From Candidatus Sumerlaeota bacterium (GTDB lineage: Bacteria; Sumerlaeota; Sumerlaeia; Sumerlaeales; Sumerlaeaceae), in NCBI GenBank assembly GCA_017161655.1, contig JADFCV010000008.1:58925-102516 (forward strand): 43,592 nt of DNA, given 5' to 3'. The number at the start of each line of letters is the position of its first letter. The stretch's first letter is position 1. The notes beneath the pieces are model-generated. The model saw only the letters and a program-made list of their open reading frames with translations. It did no database searches and was not told the DNA's origin. Both the position numbers and the translations under genes were made by a program. This document shows, piece after piece, positions 26,478 to 35,815 of the stretch.

Positions 26478-27932
26478 TCAGGGAAGATGAGTTTCGCCCA
26501 TAAGGTACTTGTCCACACCGCGAGCAGCCTTACGCCCTTCGGTAATGGCCCATACGACAAGGGATTGTCCACGACGCATATCGCCCGCTGCGAAGACGCC
26601 CTCGACGCTTGTCATGTAATCGGCATTTGTTGCCACGTTCCCGCGCGGATCCAGGTCAAGGCCAAGCTGGCTAATGGGACCATCTGTTTCCGGGCCGACA
26701 AATCCCATCGCTAGCAAGACCAGATCTACGTCGAGCGTGAACTCACTGCCCGGAATCTCGCGCATAATAGGACGCCCTGACTTCGGATCCTTGCTCCATT
26801 CCAGTCGGACTGCGTGCAGTTTTTCGACTTTGCCGTCGCGCCCCGAGAACGCCTTTGTCGAGATAGACCATTCCCGCGCGAGTTTTCCCGCAGCTTCGCC
26901 TTCTTCGTGAGAGCTCGACGTGCGCAAGATCATAGGATACGTTGGCCAGGGCATCTCGGGAGTTCGCGTTTCAGGTGGTCGCGGCAAAAGCTCGAATTGG
27001 TGAATCGAGACACAACCTTGACGCAATGCCGTCCCAACACAGTCACTCCCTGTGTCGCCGCCTCCAATGACCACCACCCGTTTGTCCTTGGCGGTGATAT
27101 CCCGCCAGCCTTCTAGTTTATCCCCCGCCACGCGCCGATTTTGCAAAGGCAAGTATTCCATCGCGAAATGAATGCCATCAAGCTCACGTCCCGGAACAGG
27201 GAGATCGCGTGGCCGAGTCGAGCCGCCACATAAGACGATGGCGTCGAAATACTCTCGCAATTCCGCCACCGAGACATTGAACCCCACATTCGCATTTGTG
27301 CGGAATTCAATCCCTTCCTCTGCAAGAAGCCCCAGCCGCCTCTGAACGATCCATTTCTCGAGCTTGAAATCAGGGATTCCATAGGTGAGCAAGCCACCGA
27401 TGCGGTCGGCACGCTCAAAGACGGTGACAGTGTGCCCTGCACGATTGAGTTGCTGAGCACACGCTAGACCAGCCGGACCCGAGCCCACAATTGCTACCTT
27501 TTTCCCTGTTCGGACCTTTGGCGGCTGTGGTTTGATCCACCCCTCCTTGAAGGCGCGATCCACGACAGCAAGCTCAATCATTTTGATGGTCACGGGATCG
27601 TCGTTGATGCCAAGGACGCAGGCATATTCACAGGGAGCCGGGCAAACCCATCCGGTAAATTCCGGAAAATTGTTTGTGGCGTGGAGTTCAATGATGGCTT
27701 CGCGCCAGCGCCCACGGTAGGCAAGGTCGTTCCAGTCGGGAATAACGTTTCCCAGCGGACAACCTTTGTGGCAAAAGGGAATGCCACAGTCCATGCAGCG
27801 TGCTCCCTGCTGCTGAACCAGCTCCGTAGGAGCATCAAGCTGCACCTGACGATAATCGCCAAGACGCTCAAGGGGGTCGCGGTAGCGTGTCATCTGCCGG
27901 CGAATTTCAAGAAAGCCGGTTACTTTTCCCAT
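26478..27932 (-). CDS. gltD: Glutamate synthase small subunit (NADPH)
   Basis: GltD passes electrons from NADPH through FAD and two Fe-S clusters to GltB for glutamate synthesis. N-terminal cluster cysteines are [17 protein letters not shown] and [10 protein letters not shown]. The FAD site is [17 protein letters not shown], the NADPH site [14 protein letters not shown], and the C-terminal FAD motif [19 protein letters not shown]. At 484 residues it is full length. Start ATG 27932 has GGAAGAGGG upstream. GltB is not in the window, so this is either an orphan subunit or a GltD-like electron-transfer partner of another oxidoreductase. The 180-base upstream gap carries a small hairpin at 28031-28048 without a T-run. 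Confidence 0.95.
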   Translation of the reverse strand: MGKVTGFLEIRRQMTRYRDPLERLGDYRQVQLDAPTELVQQQGARCMDCGIPFCHKGCPLGNVIPDWNDLAYRGRWREAIIELHATNNFPEFTGWVCPAPCEYACVLGINDDPVTIKMIELAVVDRAFKEGWIKPQPPKVRTGKKVAIVGSGPAGLACAQQLNRAGHTVTVFERADRIGGLLTYGIPDFKLEKWIVQRRLGLLAEEGIEFRTNANVGFNVSVAELREYFDAIVLCGGSTRPRDLPVPGRELDGIHFAMEYLPLQNRRVAGDKLEGWRDITAKDKRVVVIGGGDTGSDCVGTALRQGCVSIHQFELLPRPPETRTPEMPWPTYPMILRTSSSHEEGEAAGKLAREWSISTKAFSGRDGKVEKLHAVRLEWSKDPKSGRPIMREIPGSEFTLDVDLVLLAMGFVGPETDGPISQLGLDLDPRGNVATNADYMTSVEGVFAAGDMRRGQSLVVWAITEGRKAARGVDKYLMGETHLP

Positions 27933-28112
27933 TGGGCCCTCTTCCGTAGATGATTGTGTGTGTGTGGCGCGCCCCGCTTTTCCTTCGATTTACAGAACGA
28001 CCTCTGTCGAAATTCTCGAGGGTTAGGCAAGAGCGTCACCAAACGCTCCATCTCGTGGCGGACACCCGCTTTTGCAAGATTCGCAGTCGGAGGCGGACGC
28101 CCTGCCCAGGGC

Positions 28113-29012
28113 TCAGCCGTGAAGCTGACGCAGATTCGCGAGATGGCGCTTGGCACGATCCATGTGCTTCTGGTCACCCCGCTGTTGGCTCACGCGCAGG
28201 ACTATTTCCCACTGTTCGATGGCCTTGGGAATCCACGAAGGCTGCTTTTCGTAAACGATCGCGAGGTTATTCAGGGCTGGCAGATATTCCGGATCTATGC
28301 GCAAGGCTTTTTCGTACTCAAGCACTGCCATATCATAGTTGCCGACCTTCATATATTCCACGGCCTTGCGGCAATGCTCTTCGATCATTTCCTTCTGCGT
28401 GCGCACAGCGGTGTCCAAGGAAGCGAAGGCCTCTGGTTCGGCCTCGCTGCGCACAGAAGCCGCAAAGGGCTTGAGGGGCTGACCTTCGGGCTGCGGGGCC
28501 TTCGGCTCCGTCACGCCAAATCGCGGCGGGACAGAGGGCTCGGGACGCGGACTGATCCCGACCCCGACCCGTGGGACAGCCGGCGCTGAACCCGTGGGCA
28601 GCTCAGCAGCAGCGGCTGCAGCAAATTTATCGACCACAGGGGCACCAATACGGTTTGCCGGCTGAACCATTTGCGCCTTCAGCAAATCTGCCTCGGCACC
28701 AGTCAAAATATCGAAGATTCCATCAAGCTTGGAAATGTAGAGGATGTCGGCCACAGGCCGCGACGGTTGAATCAAGACGATTCGCGCGCGATTCTTACTG
28801 GCCGTCATTTTGAACCCAACCAGTACCCCAAGGCCGGCACTGTCGATGTACTCCACTTTGGAGAGATCGAGGTACACCTGATCTACGCCTTTGCGCATGA
28901 GGGGCATACAGTTGTTTTTCAGACGCTCACATTCCTCGAGCACAATGCGCCCACGCAGGACGATATACACGTCAGATCTCAGTTGGTAGATTTCGAGTTC
29001 CATTTGTGACAC
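28113..29012 (-). CDS. STAS-domain protein with C-terminal TPR repeats
   Basis: The N-terminal 110 residues are a STAS domain of the SpoIIAA anti-anti-sigma type, with the phosphoacceptor-site motif VEYIDSAGLGVLVG (Ser58). Such domains bind anti-sigma kinases or partner-switch modules. A Pro/Ala-rich linker (about 115-200) leads to two or three TPR helices (residues 210-299: AVEYMKVGNYDMAVLEYEKAL, YLPALNNLAIVYEK), a protein-binding platform. GTG 29012 is taken as start because AGGAG lies 9 bases upstream; ATG 29003 would be 18 bases away. It follows the Trm112-like gene by 12 bases, in one operon with the PilO/GspM-like gene. No anti-sigma kinase or PP2C phosphatase is nearby. Confidence 0.9.
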   Translation of the reverse strand: MSQMELEIYQLRSDVYIVLRGRIVLEECERLKNNCMPLMRKGVDQVYLDLSKVEYIDSAGLGVLVGFKMTASKNRARIVLIQPSRPVADILYISKLDGIFDILTGAEADLLKAQMVQPANRIGAPVVDKFAAAAAAELPTGSAPAVPRVGVGISPRPEPSVPPRFGVTEPKAPQPEGQPLKPFAASVRSEAEPEAFASLDTAVRTQKEMIEEHCRKAVEYMKVGNYDMAVLEYEKALRIDPEYLPALNNLAIVYEKQPSWIPKAIEQWEIVLRVSQQRGDQKHMDRAKRHLANLRQLHG

Positions 29013-29024
29013 AGGCGTTGGCTC

Positions 29025-29207
29025 CTATGAATCTAGCGGCTTTGCTTCTTCAATGAGCATATTCGGAATGCCATCAATCACTTCATAGACCAGCTTGCAC
29101 GCATGGCACACCAGCACTTCGGGCTGGCCCTCGCCTCTCTCACGGTATTCAAGTTCACCTTTACACTTTGGACAGGCAAGGATGGACAGCAGTTCCTTCG
29201 ATAGCAT
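29025..29207 (-). CDS. Trm112-like zinc-ribbon protein
   Basis: This 60-residue protein has the CPKCKG...CHAC pattern of the bacterial Trm112/YcaR (UPF0434) family, with the ending [15 protein letters not shown] typical of it. Bacterial Trm112 homologues bind and activate methyltransferases, but the partner here is unknown. ATG 29207 has AGGAG about 11 bases upstream, placed over the preceding stop. It is the middle gene of a three-gene operon. Confidence 0.88.
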   Translation of the reverse strand: MLSKELLSILACPKCKGELEYRERGEGQPEVLVCHACKLVYEVIDGIPNMLIEEAKPLDS

Positions 29208-29222
29208 CGGCGTTAATATCTC

Positions 29223-30611
29223 CTAATCTTTTAAGGCCCGCAAATCGGTTAAGAGTTCGATCGTCATTGTCGTCCTAAGCTCGCCCTTAGGATCAGAGTA
29301 GATGTACAGGTCATCAACTGCGTAGGTGCGAGGACCGTGCGTGAGTTCAAACAGGAACTTCACGAGGTTCGCGTTGTAAGCTCGCATTTCAAGCTCAAGG
29401 CCCGTGCCCGTGCCTACGGCTTTACTCTCATCAGGCGTAGCCACTGCGGGAGCCATTCCCATCATGCCTGGTCTTCCCCCCATGCCCATCATCCCTGGTT
29501 CAGCAAGCCCAGCTTCGAACCCAATCACCCCATGCGGCTGAGCCGGCCCAGCTGGCGTTGCCGTGGCCTCAGGCGTCGGCGTGGCCCCAGGCACACGGCG
29601 AGAAGCTTTCTCCACCGGCGTGAACTTCAACAGCGCCACGCGCGAAATTTCCAGAATCCCATGCTTTTCTGCAAGCTTCACGATGTCGACAAGAGCCTGG
29701 AGTTCCTTGTTTGCTACCACAATCCCGTGGTCGGTAGGATAGTACTTCGGATAAACTTCTAGTGCCTCAAAAAGCTGTTCTTTCGTGATTGGCGTGTTCG
29801 GATCGCGCTTAGCCCACACAAGCTCGGCTACCCAAAGCCTCTTAAACACGGGGAGCAACGGGCCGAACCTATTGATGCTGTACGGATTTGGCCGAACATC
29901 TACTGTGCCCTGTGAAAAACCAAGACCCGACTTTTGGAGCTGGTCTTTGAGCTCTTTATCATTGAAAAAAACCCACCCAACACCTGGCACACCTGCCACC
30001 CAGTCACAAATTTCCATGGGGGGCAAAGCAAGTGAAGGTAATAACTGATTATAATAAAAACGATGTTTAAGCTTATCAAGTGGGGTCTTGACAAGACTCA
30101 TCGTATCCCACCGCTGGATGAGCTGCGATACCGTGTCCCATATCGCTCCTCGCACTCCCAACGTTCTTTCCGAAAGTTCCGCGGGAATGTTCCAGCCTTG
30201 CTGCACACCCGCCGCATCTTTGCGGTCGTCGAGGAAAGTTAGCTGCGGAGTTTTGACACGCTTGCGCATCTCGACAAGTTCGCGCATGGCATCCAAAGTA
30301 TCTTTCATGCGCAGCTGGACCGACTCGGTTCCGAGCCGCGCATAGTGCTTTGGAATCGTCAGACGGAGTTCGGTAACAAGACTTGTCACTTCCTGGTCAT
30401 ACTTGACGGTCTTGGCATTAAAATCATCGATTTGTTTGGGCGACTGAGGCTGTTCTGTGTCGCGCAGCGCAGCCACGCCATCCTCGAACTCTTTTTTCAC
30501 TCGCGCATACTCCGTGGCGCGCGGCTGGAAAATCAGCAAATGCACCAAGAAGATGAGAAGTGCCGTCCCAATAAAGAGCACAACGACCTGTTCACGTTTT
30601 CCAAAACGCAT
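29223..30611 (-). CDS. PilO/GspM-like single-span membrane protein with Met/Gly-rich segment
   Basis: A short cytosolic start (MRFGKREQ) is followed by one helix (VVVLFIGTALLIFLVHLLIF), then a periplasmic coiled-coil-like region (EYARVKKEFEDGVAALRD...). The last 50 residues (LVKFLFELTHGPRTYAVDDL, then MTIELLTDLR) have the strand-helix pattern of the ferredoxin-like domain of PilO and GspM, inner-membrane platform proteins of type IV pili and type II secretion. Total 462 residues, about twice the usual 200. Near residues 345-405 lies a Pro/Ala/Thr and Met/Gly-rich insert (PGMMGMGGRPGMMGM). PilM, PilN and PilP are absent. It heads an operon with Trm112-like and STAS-TPR genes. The assignment is by architecture only. 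Confidence 0.65.
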   Translation of the reverse strand: MRFGKREQVVVLFIGTALLIFLVHLLIFQPRATEYARVKKEFEDGVAALRDTEQPQSPKQIDDFNAKTVKYDQEVTSLVTELRLTIPKHYARLGTESVQLRMKDTLDAMRELVEMRKRVKTPQLTFLDDRKDAAGVQQGWNIPAELSERTLGVRGAIWDTVSQLIQRWDTMSLVKTPLDKLKHRFYYNQLLPSLALPPMEICDWVAGVPGVGWVFFNDKELKDQLQKSGLGFSQGTVDVRPNPYSINRFGPLLPVFKRLWVAELVWAKRDPNTPITKEQLFEALEVYPKYYPTDHGIVVANKELQALVDIVKLAEKHGILEISRVALLKFTPVEKASRRVPGATPTPEATATPAGPAQPHGVIGFEAGLAEPGMMGMGGRPGMMGMAPAVATPDESKAVGTGTGLELEMRAYNANLVKFLFELTHGPRTYAVDDLYIYSDPKGELRTTMTIELLTDLRALKD

Positions 30612-30873
30612 GCGTTTTAATCCCGACCGCTCGTAAGTTGACCTCTTCTTGCTATTGCGTCACAAGGCAGACTCGAACAGCAAGAAAATTCCGTCCCCGC
30701 AGTTGAAGCCCCTCTGAAAAGCCACACTCGTGCCCCCGCGGTTTGAAAAAAGTCCTGGCCAAAAAGAGAACACAGGCTTTTTTCCTTAGCTGATCTCAGT
30801 TTTTCAGGTTCACTTATTGACTCTTTCCTCAGCGCGAAAGGTAAGTAGTCGGCGAGAGAATGCCGGCTTGCTT

Positions 30874-31518
30874 ATGCGTAGGAATAAGACGACGTTAGGA
30901 GTGATGGTCCTGTGGCTTATGTGCGCCACGGCGCTTGGTGTCGCTCAAACTCTGGAGTGGTCCTCGAATCTTTCTGCGGCCAAAGCTCGGGCTCGCGCGG
31001 AATCCAAGCCTCTTCTCATTCTCTTTGTTCTTGAAGGGTGCCCGGATTGCGCTCGCATGGAGCGGAGTCTTTCGGACCCACGTGTCACACGCGCTCTTGA
31101 GCCCTTTGTAAAAGTCATGCTCGAATTCAACGAGTATCGTGACATTGCAGCGCGTTATGGCATTGCGTACACACCGACGTTACTCGTTTACCTTCCCACA
31201 GATAATTTCGCCAGTTGCCACGAACGCCACGTTGGCTCACTCTCGCCCTCTGCGCTCGTGCGCCTCGCAGGACGAATTCTGAATGAGTGTGAAGTGAGAA
31301 CTGCGCCCCGCCCAGAACAAATGTCTCCTCAAAAAGGAGCAAGCCAGGCCCAGCAAAAGTCACCCCCTACAGAGGCTTGGATTGCGGCCCAGCGCTATTT
31401 TGCTGCGATGCCTTCGCGCTCCGGCACCACACTCAGCCCGTCATTTCACGACATCTATCGGAACCTCACGCAACGCCCAACTCTAGCTCGCACCCCCAAG
31501 ACACGCCAAACGCCTTAG
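30874..31518 (+). CDS. Exported thioredoxin-fold protein with CPDC motif
   Basis: A Sec signal peptide (TTLGVMVLWLMCATALGVAQ) precedes a thioredoxin fold: KAEA-type helix, LLILFVLEGCPDCARMERSL (redox motif CPDC) and the cis-Pro strand YGIAYTPTLLVYLP. The last 90 residues are Pro/Gln/Thr-rich and not part of the fold. It would act as a thiol-disulfide protein in the periplasm. Start ATG 30874 fits the signal peptide; the frame opens at 30817 with unlikely residues. It is divergent from the PilO/GspM-like gene. The redox partner is not visible. Close relatives in the thioredoxin_7/DUF255-like groups would have similar fold; exact subfamily unclear. Confidence 0.8.
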   Translation: MRRNKTTLGVMVLWLMCATALGVAQTLEWSSNLSAAKARARAESKPLLILFVLEGCPDCARMERSLSDPRVTRALEPFVKVMLEFNEYRDIAARYGIAYTPTLLVYLPTDNFASCHERHVGSLSPSALVRLAGRILNECEVRTAPRPEQMSPQKGASQAQQKSPPTEAWIAAQRYFAAMPSRSGTTLSPSFHDIYRNLTQRPTLARTPKTRQTP

Positions 31519-31525
31519 CCCCCGT

Positions 31526-32566
31526 TCAATATTTGGATTTGTGACGCCCACGCGGCGACGTCGTCAATGCTTCCTCGATAATCTCCAAACCCGTCCGCAA
31601 CATCCGCTGTCCGGGCACGTCCAGATACGGGATTGGGCGTTCAAGCGTGCCGCCGAAACTCACGGGCAAGGGCACCGTCACGAATCGATCCTCTCCACCC
31701 ACAAGCTTCGCCAGTGCTTCCCCCGCTGCGCGCACTTCTGCAACGCGAGAGCGTTTTGCCAAGCTCGGTTTCACAGCGATCTCGAAGCGCGCATCAAGCG
31801 CCCCTGTTTCCAGCGTGACCGTACCTTTGCCTCGCAATCGAAAATCGCGTCCTTCGAGTGAAAAGTTCTCCACTTCGACGCGGCCGTCTTTGACCGCCCC
31901 TTCCACAAGGCCACGTTCAAAATTTAGCGTGCGAATTTCATCGATTCCAGAAAATCGCGCGATGTTATCGAGCAACCGCGTCGCACTCACGGTTCCCGCC
32001 GACAGATGAAGCTTCCCGTCACCGCGCATTGTTGCCCGCATCTGGCGGAACCGCATCCCTTGCCATTCAAGATCGAGCTTCCCGCTCACTTGAGCACGAA
32101 TTCTTCCGTCGAAACGCACATCACACACGTGGAGAAACTCTTCCACGTCCGCTTCTATCACCTCGACGTAGGCTCGTTGCCGGTCCTCAGGTCGTGACCA
32201 GTTGATGTAGCCTTCCCCAATCAATCGCCCTCGCCCCATAGTTGCCCTGAAGTGCTGGGTGATTTCCTCACCATTGATCCAACGCGTATCGACTTCGAGA
32301 TTCCGCAGCCGGCTGCGCATGCGTAACAAACGGCTTAATGTTTCGTCGCCAGGCTCAGGAGTGCGCACGCCCGCCCGCGCCGCCTTCCCGGCCGGCATGG
32401 CCTTGGGGTTGGGAGTGGCTTCGAGAGGGACACGTCTCGGCCCGCGCGATTCTGCGTCGTTTCCTCGTCCCAAGTTTGGCACAACCGATGCAGCCAAGAG
32501 TCCGACCGCGAACAAGATCGCCATGCAGGTTTGTGGTGACGGATTGCTTCCTTGCTGCATTCTCAT
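31526..32566 (-). CDS. Exported AsmA/TamB-like protein
   Basis: A signal peptide or anchor (MAILFAVGLLAASVVPNLG) is followed by a Pro/Arg-rich spacer and, from about residue 90, repeated beta-strand segments typical of AsmA-C/DUF3971-like lipid-transport folds: VSGKLDLEWQGMRFRQMRATMRGD, LHLSAGTVSA, GAVKDGRVEVENFSLEGRDFRLRGKGTVTLETG, PVSFGGTLERPIPYL. This short version (about 346 residues) lacks the long repeats of AsmA itself. A GTGA overlap with the holA stop makes GTG 32572 a possible start; ATG 32566 is chosen. The role in envelope lipid or outer-membrane homeostasis is inferred from the family. Confidence 0.7.
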   Translation of the reverse strand: MRMQQGSNPSPQTCMAILFAVGLLAASVVPNLGRGNDAESRGPRRVPLEATPNPKAMPAGKAARAGVRTPEPGDETLSRLLRMRSRLRNLEVDTRWINGEEITQHFRATMGRGRLIGEGYINWSRPEDRQRAYVEVIEADVEEFLHVCDVRFDGRIRAQVSGKLDLEWQGMRFRQMRATMRGDGKLHLSAGTVSATRLLDNIARFSGIDEIRTLNFERGLVEGAVKDGRVEVENFSLEGRDFRLRGKGTVTLETGALDARFEIAVKPSLAKRSRVAEVRAAGEALAKLVGGEDRFVTVPLPVSFGGTLERPIPYLDVPGQRMLRTGLEIIEEALTTSPRGRHKSKY

Positions 32567-32568
32567 GG

Positions 32569-33537
32569 TCACAGCCCGTCATCTCTGCCGCAGAATTCGA
32601 GAATCCACACTTCACTGAGGAGCTGCCGGTCCGGGACACTGAGATCGCTGGCCAGTGGCACTGCAAATTTTGCCAAAGTCTCGAGTTTTTCGTACGCGCT
32701 GAGTAATTCCACGAGGCTGAAATTCTTGCTCCAGGTTATGAGTTTCTGACGCTGCCACTCAAACCGCATTTTCAAAATATTGTAGTCGGGGTCATCGGGC
32801 AGCATGTTTGTTTCAAACTCTTTGCGGCTAACTCCGCGGCGTTCATAAAGTTGCGAAGTCAGCATCTTGGCCTGAATGAACAAGCGCAGCTGCGAAACTA
32901 AAGCGAAGTACGGGCGCGGTGAGCCACCAACGCGTTCGAGCCAGTCACGCCAAAGGCGTATCGCCTCTTCAGCGTTTCGAGAAAAGAGCGCATCAAAAAA
33001 GGCAAACTGGGGCGCCGCTTCGCTGAAAACGCGCTCGGCAGCCATTTTTTGCGCGAGGGCAAAAACCGGATCACTCTTCGCCACGCGCCGGCCCTTCTCA
33101 TAATCCTCTCCCGCCACAACAATAAGGACCGCCGGCAGCGTCTGCAGCTCCTTTTCAATGAATCGAGCTAGAATCTCGCTCGGCGTGAGGGCGCCTTTTT
33201 CACCCGCACTCCCTCTCTTCTTGGCCTGCGAACGCCCCTCGTAAAACTCCTGGATGTTGTAAAGTGCGACGACTCGCTTTGTCCCGGGGAGAAGCGATAC
33301 CGTCGAAAGCTCAGCAATCACGTCTCCCACAATCGAGCGCAGACTTGTTTGCGAGCCCAGCGCCCCGTATTCATTATAATTTTCTTCTCGTTCTTCCGCT
33401 CGCAAATGGGTCGCCACGACCTGCTCTTTGAAATTTTCGATCCGCGCCAAATCATCCCCGTGTATGAAAAAAAACTGCGAACGGGAAATGGCACGGCGTT
33501 CGGCTGGACTAAGCTCTTGGTCGCGCGAAGTGGTCAT
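32569..33537 (-). CDS. holA: DNA polymerase III delta subunit
   Basis: HolA opens the sliding clamp as part of the clamp loader. The sequence is divergent but shows the family pattern: FFFIHGDDLARIENF near the start, the STVSLLPGTKRVVALYNIQEF strand region, VLIVVAGEDYEKGRR, and the C-terminal helical domain ALFSRNAEEAIRLWRDWLE, PYFALVSQLRLFIQAKML, LLSAYEKLETLAKFA. Delta lacks Walker motifs, as seen here. 322 residues, normal length. Start ATG 33537 has GAGGGGG just upstream. It is divergent from hemB, and its stop overlaps the AsmA-like gene by 4 bases. Confidence 0.82.
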   Translation of the reverse strand: MTTSRDQELSPAERRAISRSQFFFIHGDDLARIENFKEQVVATHLRAEEREENYNEYGALGSQTSLRSIVGDVIAELSTVSLLPGTKRVVALYNIQEFYEGRSQAKKRGSAGEKGALTPSEILARFIEKELQTLPAVLIVVAGEDYEKGRRVAKSDPVFALAQKMAAERVFSEAAPQFAFFDALFSRNAEEAIRLWRDWLERVGGSPRPYFALVSQLRLFIQAKMLTSQLYERRGVSRKEFETNMLPDDPDYNILKMRFEWQRQKLITWSKNFSLVELLSAYEKLETLAKFAVPLASDLSVPDRQLLSEVWILEFCGRDDGL

Positions 33538-33611
33538 TGAGCCCCCTCGCTCTTTTCTCGTCTACTCTCTTTTCGATCGAATCTTGCCATCTCTCCGTCA
33601 GTTCTGACACA

Positions 33612-34592
33612 ATGCGTCCCATGATAAGGCGATTACGACGTTTGCGAATGACGGAAGCTCTGCGCCGCCTTGTGCGTGAAACACATCTGAGCGTCGAACA
33701 ACTCATCCAACCTCTTTTTGTGGTCGAAGGAAAAGGGCCACGTCAACCCATAGCCTCGATGCCAGGCATAGAACGTTTGTCACTCGACGAGTTCGAGCGA
33801 GAGATTCATGAACTCGCGGGACTCGGCATAGGCGGCGTGATTCTTTTCGGCATCCCAGACCAGAAAGACGAAGTCGCAACCAGCGCCTACCTTGACGACG
33901 GAATCGTCCAGCGCGCCGTGAGTATCGCCAAGAAGGCCGCGCCCAACCTGGTCGTAATCACTGACGTGTGTCTGTGTGAATACACATCACACGGCCATTG
34001 CGGGATTGTTCGAGATGGAAAAATCGTAAACGATCAGACACTCGAAATCCTTCAGAAGGTTGCTGTTTCCCATGCGCGTGCCGGCGCCGACGTGGTTGCC
34101 CCATCGGACATGATGGATGGCCGCGTGGCTGCTATCCGCGCCGCACTTGATGCGGCAGGCTTTCCCGATCTGCCCATTCTTTCCTACAGCTCGAAATTTG
34201 CGTCCGCGTTCTACGGTCCTTTCCGCGATGCTGCACAAAGCACACCCGCGTTCGGCGATCGTCGCAGTCACCAGCTTGATCCTGCAAACTTCCGAGAGGC
34301 CATTCGGGAATCGCTCGAGGATGTCGCCGAAGGAGCGGATATGCTCATGGTCAAGCCCGCGCTCCCTTATCTGGATGTATTGCGCGAGCTACGCACGCGG
34401 TGCGACCTTCCATTAGCAGCTTATCAAGTTAGCGGGGAGTACTGTATGATCAAGGCTGCGGCCATGCATGGCTGGATGGATGAGCAACGCGTCGTTGAGG
34501 AGACGCTCACGGCAATTCGCCGTGCTGGCGCAGATGTCATCCTCACCTACTACGCAAAACAATTCGCACAATGGCAGCAGAACAAGACTTGA
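33612..34592 (+). CDS. hemB: Delta-aminolevulinic acid dehydratase (porphobilinogen synthase)
   Basis: HemB condenses two 5-aminolevulinate molecules to porphobilinogen in heme synthesis. Active-site zinc cysteines Cys120, Cys122 and Cys130 lie in DVCLCEYTSHGHC, the Schiff-base lysines are Lys195 (YSSKFASAFYGPFRDA) and Lys248 (LMVKPALPYLD). 326 residues, typical. ATG 33612 (MRPMIRRLRRLR) matches the start of HemB proteins; the frame extends to 33537 but runs into the divergent promoter region. It is the first of three same-direction genes with ddl and dnaJ. Confidence 0.97.
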   Translation: MRPMIRRLRRLRMTEALRRLVRETHLSVEQLIQPLFVVEGKGPRQPIASMPGIERLSLDEFEREIHELAGLGIGGVILFGIPDQKDEVATSAYLDDGIVQRAVSIAKKAAPNLVVITDVCLCEYTSHGHCGIVRDGKIVNDQTLEILQKVAVSHARAGADVVAPSDMMDGRVAAIRAALDAAGFPDLPILSYSSKFASAFYGPFRDAAQSTPAFGDRRSHQLDPANFREAIRESLEDVAEGADMLMVKPALPYLDVLRELRTRCDLPLAAYQVSGEYCMIKAAAMHGWMDEQRVVEETLTAIRRAGADVILTYYAKQFAQWQQNKT

Positions 34593-34656
34593 ACCCGACT
34601 TAGACGGGCATGACGATGGGAAGCGCATTTTTCGGATATGGAGAAAGGAGCATCAG

Positions 34657-35751
34657 TTGCGCAAGATTTGGCTCCTCTGCGGCGGGCCCTCCACAGAGTT
34701 TCAGGTTTCCTGCAGTTCTGCACGGGTGGTGTGCGAACGTATCTCCCTGAGGAACAAGTGTGTGCGTCCTGTGGTCATAACCCGACTCGGCCGCTGGGTG
34801 ATTGCGGAACGCGAGTTGCACGAAGGGGAAGATCGCCGCTGGGCTGATGCTTTTTTGCGTTGCGCCGCAGCCGATGACAGCTCGCTCGCTGGCGTAGATC
34901 CAGCAGAAGCCGCCGCGCACCTGCTCGCCGAAGAGGTCCAGTGCGCCCTATTGATTCTTCATGGGCAATTTGGCGAGGACGGCTGCATCCAGGGGTTTCT
35001 TGATACTCTTGGAATTGCTTATACGGGCTCAGGTCTTCTCGCATCTGCCCTCGCTTTCGACAAGGCCTTTGCCGTTCATGTCTTGCGAGGCGCCGGACTT
35101 GCCACGCCAAAGGGGATCTGCATTTCGGACCATGCGCACGTAGAGAAAGCAATCCAGGAGCTTCGTTTCCCTGTTTTTGTAAAGCCCGTTCGAGGTGGAT
35201 CAAGTGTTGGCATGAGCCTTGTGCGAGTCCCCGAGGATCTGGCCGCAGCGCTCGAATTTGCCTTTGCGACTGATAGTCGCGTCTTAATTGAGGAGCGCGT
35301 TGAGGGAAAGGAGGTCTCATGCGGAGTCCTTGACCTTGTCCGTGGCGATCGAGTGGAAACCATGGCGCTTCCTCCCACAGAAATCCGCCCCAAAAGCTCG
35401 CCGTTCTTCGACTACGAGGCAAAATATCTGCCCGCCCGCAGCGAAGAAATCACACCCGCCCCTCTTCCCGAGCCAACTCTCAGACGTATTCAAGAGTGTG
35501 CCAAACGGGCTCACCAGGCTCTCGGCTGCCAGGGAATGTCCCGCAGCGATTTTATCGTCACGCCCGAAGGGGAGCCAGTAATCCTGGAAGTGAATACTAT
35601 CCCTGGAATGACACCGACCTCTCTCTTGCCTCAGCAAGCAGCAGCTGTGGGAATTGATTTCGCAGCGCTGCTCGACGAACTCATTGAGCACGCCCTTTTT
35701 CGCGCTCGCCAGCGCAAGCGCTACGCCATAGCTGGGGCAGGACCTGAATAA
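34657..35751 (+). CDS. ddl: D-alanine-D-alanine ligase
   Basis: Ddl joins two D-Ala with ATP for cell-wall precursors. ATP-grasp and substrate motifs are present: LLCGGPSTEFQVS near the N-terminus, LHGQFGEDG, FVKPVRGGSSVG, FFDYEAKY, and SDFIVTPEGEPVILEVNTIPGMTP. The start TTG 34657 is chosen because AAAGGAG sits 7 bases before it and the protein then begins at the conserved strand (364 residues); a longer frame to 34468 lies within hemB. In the first motif the usual His/Arg after Glu is Phe, a small deviation. It is 64 bases downstream of hemB and 64 bases before dnaJ. Confidence 0.93.
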   Translation: MRKIWLLCGGPSTEFQVSCSSARVVCERISLRNKCVRPVVITRLGRWVIAERELHEGEDRRWADAFLRCAAADDSSLAGVDPAEAAAHLLAEEVQCALLILHGQFGEDGCIQGFLDTLGIAYTGSGLLASALAFDKAFAVHVLRGAGLATPKGICISDHAHVEKAIQELRFPVFVKPVRGGSSVGMSLVRVPEDLAAALEFAFATDSRVLIEERVEGKEVSCGVLDLVRGDRVETMALPPTEIRPKSSPFFDYEAKYLPARSEEITPAPLPEPTLRRIQECAKRAHQALGCQGMSRSDFIVTPEGEPVILEVNTIPGMTPTSLLPQQAAAVGIDFAALLDELIEHALFRARQRKRYAIAGAGPE

Positions 35752-35815
35752 AGCTCCCAGCGACTGCTACTTTTTGCGCGAAAGGTTTTGCGCTGCTTGA
35801 GTGCAAGCGGAAACA

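Noticed and set aside
27950..27965. Short TG dinucleotide repeat upstream of gltD
   Set aside because: Only a few units long; no evidence for phase variation.
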